A stretch of 10,518 bases of DNA from Micavibrio sp. UBA1672 (GTDB lineage: Bacteria; Pseudomonadota; Alphaproteobacteria; Micavibrionales; Micavibrionaceae). Location: positions 1 to 10,518 of the forward strand of contig DCKO01000077.1 in NCBI GenBank assembly GCA_002320665.1, given 5' to 3'. Both the position numbers and the translations under genes were made by a program. The notes under the pieces were generated by a model that ran no database searches, was not told the DNA's origin, and saw only the letters and a program-made list of their open reading frames with translations. Numbering within the stretch: position 1 is the first letter of the stretch; the number at the start of each line of letters is the position of its first letter. Of this stretch, positions 6,624 to 10,518 are shown in pieces.

Positions 6624-7964
6624 ATGTCCCAAATGCCGCCTTTAGCCATAGTCATTCTTGCCGCCGGTAAGGGGACTCGAATGAAATCGGACTTGCCAAA
6701 AGTTATGCATGAATTGGCAGGACTACCTATGATAAATTGGCTTTTGCAAACAACAGAAAAACTTAATCCCGATAAAATCATTGTGGTCACAGGCAAAGAT
6801 ATGGATGAGTTGCGCACAGCCTGCGCCCCGCATGAAACCGTCATTCAGGAAAAACAACAAGGTACAGGTAGCGCACTTATGGCAGCCATGCCTGCGCTCG
6901 CAGGCTTTGATGGCGATATCATGGTTTTGCTGGGTGATACACCATTCATATCCGTTGACACTCTTGAGTCACTGAGGTCGTCGCGTCATAGCGCTAAAGA
7001 CATTGGCTTATCCGTCCTTGGCGTAACATTAGAGCAACCAACAGGTTATGGTCGCTTGCTGGTTGATAAGAAAGGATTTCTCTCAGCCATTCGTGAGGAA
7101 AAAGATGCCTCGGATGATGAAAGACAAATCAAAGAAGTAAATACGGGCGCTTTTTGTCTGGATGCCACCAAGACCAATGAATGGCTAAATAGCCTGACAA
7201 ATAAAAATGCCCAAGGTGAATATTACATAACCGACATCCCTGAAATCGCCGGAAAAGATGGCTTTAAAACCGCCATTGCCTTAATCAAGGATATGCAAGA
7301 AGCACAAGGATGCAATACGCGCTACGACCTTAGCCAGCTTGAAAAAACTGCGCAAAATATCTTGAGAAAAAAACACATTGAAAATGGCGTAACGCTCCAA
7401 GATCCTGACACAGTTTATTTCCGCCATGACACTAAAATTGGTGCAAATACAATCATAGAACCCAATGTCTATTTTGGCCCCGAAGTCACCGTAAATGAAA
7501 ACGTTCATATCAAAGCTTTTTGCCATTTTGAAAAATGCTCAATAGGCGCTGGCACTACCATAGGCCCATTTGCAAGATTGCGCCCCGGTTCAGATATCGG
7601 TGAAGATGTACGCATAGGCAATTTTGTAGAAGTTAAAAAATCGACGATCGGACGAGGCAGCAAAATCAGCCACCTCAGCTATGTCGGAGACACTGAAATG
7701 GGCGAAAATGTGAATTTTGGCTGCGGCGCGATCACGGTCAATTATGACGGCTTCAATAAATTTACTACGAAAATAAAAGATAACGTCATGATCGGCAGCA
7801 ATGCCAACCTTGTCGCCCCTGTTACAATCGAAAAAGGCGCCTTCATCGCCGCAGGCTCTACCATCACCAAAGACGTCTCCGAAGATGCATTGTCTTTAAC
7901 TCGCCCCGAGCAACGCACAATCAAGGACTGGGCAAAAAATAACCGCAAGAAAAAAAAGAAATAA
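6624..7964 (+). CDS. glmU: Bifunctional UDP-GlcNAc pyrophosphorylase / GlcN-1-P acetyltransferase
   Basis: GlmU acetylates glucosamine-1-phosphate and then joins it to UTP, giving UDP-GlcNAc for peptidoglycan and lipopolysaccharide. The 446-residue protein is full length. The N-terminal nucleotidyltransferase shows LAAGKGTRMKS (12-22) with K26, QQGTGSA (79-84 region), the metal-binding D105 in LLGDTP, GYGRLL (141-146), EVNTGAF (171-177) and N231. From about residue 255 a left-handed beta-helix follows, with IGPFARLRPGSDIG (313-326), the catalytic His350 in SKISHLSYVGD, and the NYDGFNKF block (373-380). It ends in a lysine-rich tail. AAGG at 6613-6616, seven bases before ATG, supports the start. 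It follows the DUF3108-type gene closely and precedes glmS by 131 bases. Confidence 0.97.
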   Translation: MSQMPPLAIVILAAGKGTRMKSDLPKVMHELAGLPMINWLLQTTEKLNPDKIIVVTGKDMDELRTACAPHETVIQEKQQGTGSALMAAMPALAGFDGDIMVLLGDTPFISVDTLESLRSSRHSAKDIGLSVLGVTLEQPTGYGRLLVDKKGFLSAIREEKDASDDERQIKEVNTGAFCLDATKTNEWLNSLTNKNAQGEYYITDIPEIAGKDGFKTAIALIKDMQEAQGCNTRYDLSQLEKTAQNILRKKHIENGVTLQDPDTVYFRHDTKIGANTIIEPNVYFGPEVTVNENVHIKAFCHFEKCSIGAGTTIGPFARLRPGSDIGEDVRIGNFVEVKKSTIGRGSKISHLSYVGDTEMGENVNFGCGAITVNYDGFNKFTTKIKDNVMIGSNANLVAPVTIEKGAFIAAGSTITKDVSEDALSLTRPEQRTIKDWAKNNRKKKKK

Positions 7965-8003
7965 TACGCCATGCAATAATTTGAAAAATTATGTGACTTG
8001 TAC

Positions 8004-8032
8004 TTGAGAAATCCCTTGCTAGAGTAAATTAT
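8004..8032 (+). promoter_or_regulatory. Possible glmS promoter in the glmU-glmS gap
   Basis: TTGAGA (8004-8009) and AATTAT (8027-8032) are spaced by 17 bases; the first matches five and the second four of six sigma-70 consensus bases. It would give a leader of roughly 55-60 bases before the glmS ATG. The 131-base gap holds no recognisable gene. I see nothing like the Gram-positive glmS ribozyme core and no clear terminator. Weak prediction. Confidence 0.3.
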
Positions 8033-8095
8033 GATGACAGCCCCAAATAAACACCCCTTGAAGACAACTTGAAAACAATAAGAGTATTTTAAAAT

Positions 8096-9928
8096 ATGTG
8101 CGGAATTATCGGGATTATCGGTGAACAGGACGCGGCCCCACTTTTGCTGGAAGGCCTTAAGCGTCTGGAATATCGCGGTTATGACTCAGCCGGTATTGCA
8201 ACCCTTAATAATGGTCATATCAGCCGCTGCCGTGCCGAAGGCAAACTTCTTAACCTTGCCGAAAAACTAAATTGCCAGCCCCTAACAGGCTCAGTCGGCA
8301 TAGGCCACACGCGCTGGGCCACACACGGTCTGCCCAATGAGCGCAATGCCCACCCCCACGCCACAGAAAAAGTTGCCGTGGTGCATAACGGCATCATCGA
8401 AAACTATGCCACGCTCAAAGAAGAACTCGAAAAAAATGGCGCGAAATTCGATACTGAAACAGATACCGAAGTCATCGTTCATCTGGTCACCCATTATATG
8501 ACCAAGGAAAATATGTCTCCAGAAGACGCGGCAAATGCCGCTATGGACAGGCTCGAAGGCGCGTATGCCCTAGTCATGGTTTTCGCCGGAGAGCATGATT
8601 TAATGATCGGCTGCCGCCAAGGCACCCCCTTGGCCATTGGTTATGGCGATGGCGAAATGTTCGTCGCCTCGGATTCCTATGCTCTTGCACCCTTAACCCA
8701 AAAAATCTGTTTTCTGGAAGATGGAGACCGCGTCACCGTAACCCGCAGCTCCGCCGAAATTTATGACACGAAACGCAAACCTGTCGAGCGTTCCACCCGC
8801 ATCACAGAACAATCCGCAACGATCACAGGCAAAGGCGAATACAAGCATTTCATGCTCAAGGAAATATACGAGCAACCCTCCGTAATTGGTGAAACCTTGA
8901 ATTCCTACGTGAACCCTTCAACAGGTAAAATCACGATTCCCAAAGACATCGTCGAAGCGATCACAAATGCCCCGCGCATTACCCTGATTGCCTGCGGTAC
9001 AGCCTATTACGCCTGTATGGTGGCCAAATATTGGCTAGAGCAAATCGCTCGCATCCCGTGTGAAATCGATGTCGCCAGTGAATTCCGCTACCGCGAAGCC
9101 CCCATGCCCGAAGGCGGTCTGGCTTTGTTTATCTCCCAATCCGGTGAGACCTTGGACACGCTAGAGGCTTTACGCTATTGCAAGCGCGAAAACCAAAAAA
9201 TCCTGTCTGTAGTCAATACAATCGAGAGCACCATTGAACGAGAATCCGATTTTGTCATGCATACTCTGGCTGGCCCGGAAATCGGCGTCGCCTCAACCAA
9301 AGCCTTCACGACGCAGCTTACTACTCTGGCTTGCATTGCTCTTGCCGCAGCCACCGCAAAAGGCACAATCACAACAGACACAGAACACGACATGGCCGAA
9401 GCCTTGCGTCACGTCCCGACAATTGCTGCCGACATCTTGAAACACGATGAAGCTATTTTAAAAATTGCCCGTGATGTCTCCAAGGCAAGAGACGTCCTGT
9501 ATCTAGGGCGCGGAAGTCTTTACCCGCTGGCACTTGAAGGCGCATTAAAACTCAAGGAAATATCCTACATCCACGCGGAAGGCTACGCCTCCGGCGAAAT
9601 GAAACACGGCCCCATTGCCTTGATTGATGAAAACGTGCCCGTCGTAGTCATAGCCCCGGGCAATGACCCGATGTTCGAAAAAAACATCTCCAATATCAAG
9701 GAAACCACAGCTCGCGGCGGTAAGGTCTTTTTGATCACTGATAAAAAGGGGCGCGAAGTCCTGCACGCTGATAGCACATGGAGCATCGCCATGGGTGAAG
9801 TCCACCCCTTTGTCGCACCAATCCTCTACGCTATCCCCGTGCAACTCTTGGCCTATCACACCGCGGTGATTAAAGGCACCGATGTCGATCAGCCCCGCAA
9901 CCTCGCAAAATCCGTAACAGTTGAATAA
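8096..9928 (+). CDS. glmS: Glutamine--fructose-6-phosphate aminotransferase (isomerising)
   Basis: GlmS makes glucosamine-6-phosphate from fructose-6-phosphate and glutamine, the first committed step towards UDP-GlcNAc. The product has 610 residues, the usual size. The N-terminal glutaminase starts MCGIIGIIG, where Cys2 becomes the N-terminal nucleophile after Met removal. It also shows RLEYRGYDSAG, HTRWATHG and HNGIIENY. Two SIS sugar-phosphate domains follow: TLIACGTAYYACMVAKYW and SQSGETLDTLEAL in the first, and YIHAEGYASGEMKHGPIALI in the second. The C-terminal tail PRNLAKSVTVE is typical and carries the Lys used in catalysis and channel closure. The ribosome binding site is weak (AAGAG about ten bases upstream). 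It works with the adjacent glmU; the intermediate enzyme GlmM is not in the window. Confidence 0.98.
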   Translation: MCGIIGIIGEQDAAPLLLEGLKRLEYRGYDSAGIATLNNGHISRCRAEGKLLNLAEKLNCQPLTGSVGIGHTRWATHGLPNERNAHPHATEKVAVVHNGIIENYATLKEELEKNGAKFDTETDTEVIVHLVTHYMTKENMSPEDAANAAMDRLEGAYALVMVFAGEHDLMIGCRQGTPLAIGYGDGEMFVASDSYALAPLTQKICFLEDGDRVTVTRSSAEIYDTKRKPVERSTRITEQSATITGKGEYKHFMLKEIYEQPSVIGETLNSYVNPSTGKITIPKDIVEAITNAPRITLIACGTAYYACMVAKYWLEQIARIPCEIDVASEFRYREAPMPEGGLALFISQSGETLDTLEALRYCKRENQKILSVVNTIESTIERESDFVMHTLAGPEIGVASTKAFTTQLTTLACIALAAATAKGTITTDTEHDMAEALRHVPTIAADILKHDEAILKIARDVSKARDVLYLGRGSLYPLALEGALKLKEISYIHAEGYASGEMKHGPIALIDENVPVVVIAPGNDPMFEKNISNIKETTARGGKVFLITDKKGREVLHADSTWSIAMGEVHPFVAPILYAIPVQLLAYHTAVIKGTDVDQPRNLAKSVTVE

Positions 9929-9933
9929 GAAAT

Positions 9934-9971
9934 ATAGAATTTTATTGCACCGCATAAGCTTAAAATTCTAT
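9934..9971 (+). repeat. Perfect 11-bp inverted repeat overlapping the cpdR promoter
   Basis: ATAGAATTTTA (9934-9944) and TAAAATTCTAT (9961-9971) are exact reverse complements separated by 16 bases. The arms lie between the glmS stop and cpdR. The right arm overlaps the predicted -10 box, and the -35 box lies in the spacer. The stem is almost entirely A/T and is not followed by a T-run, so a Rho-independent terminator is less likely than an operator for a dimeric regulator. The spacer also contains TAAGCTTA, an 8-base palindrome that runs into the right arm. Confidence 0.6.
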
Positions 9972-9974
9972 GAT
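9945..9974 (+). promoter_or_regulatory. Predicted cpdR promoter
   Basis: TATGAT (9969-9974) matches the -10 consensus in five of six bases. TTGCAC (9945-9950), 18 bases upstream, is a partial -35 match (TTG only). A start near 9981 would give a leader of about 30 bases. The element is embedded in the 11-bp inverted repeat, so binding there would be expected to affect transcription. I see no clear TTAA-N7-TTAA CtrA site here. Confidence 0.4.
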
Positions 9975-10010
9975 GACTGACGAAGAAAAGAACTTATTAG
10001 GTGATACTAC

Positions 10011-10385
10011 ATGGCAAAAATCCTGCTGGTGGAAGATGATGAATCCATGCTTAATTTTTTAATTCTGGCCCTTCGCCGTGCAGGCCACGAAGTGCGTGCC
10101 TGTGATAATGGTTCGGAAGCTCTAACTATTCTTGATGAAGAAACAGGATTTGATTTACTACTGACAGATATAGTCATGCCCGGCATAGACGGCATAGAAC
10201 TAGCCGAAAAAGCTACTGACAAATTCCCGAACCTGAAAGTTATGTTTATCACAGGCTTCGCAGGTGTTGCCCTTCAAAAGGCCGAGGAAACAGACACAGA
10301 CCAGATCAACCAAGAAAATATGCTCTCCAAGCCTTTTCACCTTAATGATCTCGTAAAGCAAATCGACACAATTCTGGCAAGTTGA
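10011..10385 (+). CDS. cpdR: CpdR-like single-domain response regulator
   Basis: A 124-residue receiver domain with no output domain. It has the acidic pocket E8-D9-D10, phospho-acceptor D53 in LLLTDIVMPG, T81 in VMFITGFAGVAL and K107 in MLSKPFHLNDLV. The VMFITGFA and LSKPFHL blocks are characteristic of CpdR, which in Caulobacter, when unphosphorylated, places ClpXP at the pole and primes it to degrade cell-cycle substrates; phosphate arrives via the CckA-ChpT relay. Two differences from Caulobacter CpdR as I recall it are visible. The loop between T81 and K107 is longer and acidic (about residues 89-104), and the protein ends LAS rather than in alanines. Translation starts at ATG 10011; an AGG at 9999-10001 is a weak ribosome binding site. 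A tRNA gene follows 84 bases later. Confidence 0.85.
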   Translation: MAKILLVEDDESMLNFLILALRRAGHEVRACDNGSEALTILDEETGFDLLLTDIVMPGIDGIELAEKATDKFPNLKVMFITGFAGVALQKAEETDTDQINQENMLSKPFHLNDLVKQIDTILAS

Positions 10386-10416
10386 TATCTTTTTTGGCTG
10401 CCCGAAAATAAAACGC

Positions 10417-10445
10417 TTGAAACCAAGAGTACTTCCCGATAAAAC
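10417..10445 (+). promoter_or_regulatory. Predicted promoter of the tRNA-Val gene
   Basis: TTGAAA (10417-10422) is followed after exactly 17 bases by TAAAAC (10440-10445), matching five and four of six sigma-70 consensus bases. Initiation would fall near 10452, about 18 bases before the mature tRNA 5' end, a usual arrangement for a tRNA with a short 5' leader. No clear terminator for cpdR is visible between its stop and this site. Confidence 0.5.
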
Positions 10446-10469
10446 TACGCCTCATACCGTTATTTAAGT

Positions 10470-10518
10470 GGGCGGTTAGCTCAGCGGTAGAGCACTTGCT
10501 CGACACGCAAGGGGTCAC
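10470..10518 (+). tRNA. tRNA-Val (GAC), 5' part, cut by the window end
   Basis: The cloverleaf can be followed by eye. Acceptor 5' strand GGGCGGT is at 10470-10476 and T8-A9 follow. The D stem is GCTC/GAGC around the loop AGCGGTA, then A26. The anticodon stem is CTTGC (10495-10499) with GCAAG (10507-10511), and the loop is TCGACAC (10500-10506). The anticodon is GAC (10502-10504), reading valine GUC and GUU codons. The variable region starts GGGTC, so it is a short-variable-arm tRNA and not Ser. The T arm, acceptor 3' strand and any CCA lie beyond the window. Position 33 is C instead of the near-universal U. All visible stems pair perfectly, so it looks like a functional gene. Confidence 0.85.

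Noticed and set aside
7965..8095. glmS ribozyme/riboswitch upstream of glmS
   Set aside because: That element is known from Gram-positive bacteria; the gap is short and AT-rich and I see no matching core structure.
9545..9955. Minus-strand open frame of 136 codons
   Set aside because: It lies almost wholly antisense to the conserved C-terminal half of glmS and its translation shows no recognisable domain; it is a by-product of the glmS reading frame.
10414..10427. Short CTTG-AAAC-CAAG hairpin as the cpdR terminator
   Set aside because: The stem has only 4 bp and no T-run follows; its CTTGAAA is better explained as the -35 region of the tRNA promoter.

Overview
The window looks like chromosomal DNA from an alphaproteobacterium of moderate GC content. 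The main evidence is a close relative of the alphaproteobacterial regulator CpdR at 10011-10385, together with dapD and dapE. Gene density is high: the longest gap between genes is about 130 bases, and no stretch over 300 bases lacks a gene. I see no insertion sequence, prophage, CRISPR array or rRNA. The exact order is not determinable by eye.

Left part (1-1308, plus strand): the 3' end of truA (tRNA pseudouridine synthase), a stand-alone YqfO/NIF3-insert-type small protein overlapping the truA end, and an exported protein with two PRC-barrel-like domains. This block runs head-on into a minus-strand dap block.

Minus-strand dap block (4675 down to 1293): dapD, then a 424-residue protein of no obvious named family, then dapE. 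DapD and DapE act in the succinylase branch of meso-diaminopimelate/lysine synthesis. The middle protein carries, in the right order, residue patterns of the RelA/SpoT-type (p)ppGpp hydrolase (HD) domain: HDxxED, then VDxVDLMSRK, then KxxDxxxN. It lacks an obvious first metal-binding His and any synthetase domain. It is AT-richer than its neighbours and appears to have its own promoter.

Plus-strand block (4756-9928): a FemAB-like aminoacyltransferase, a secreted DUF3108-type protein overlapping it by about 70 bases, glmU and glmS. GlmS and GlmU make UDP-GlcNAc, and the FemAB fold often adds amino acids to peptidoglycan peptides. The two divergent blocks therefore converge on peptidoglycan precursors: diaminopimelate on one side, UDP-GlcNAc and possibly peptide modification on the other.

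Right end: a cpdR-like single-domain response regulator preceded by a perfect 11-bp inverted repeat that overlaps its predicted promoter, then a tRNA-Val(GAC) cut by the window edge. That tRNA has C instead of the near-universal U at position 33.

Most genes here are ordinary housekeeping genes. The items most worth a second look are the HD/RelA-like protein inside the dap operon, the inverted repeat before cpdR, and the C33 tRNA.
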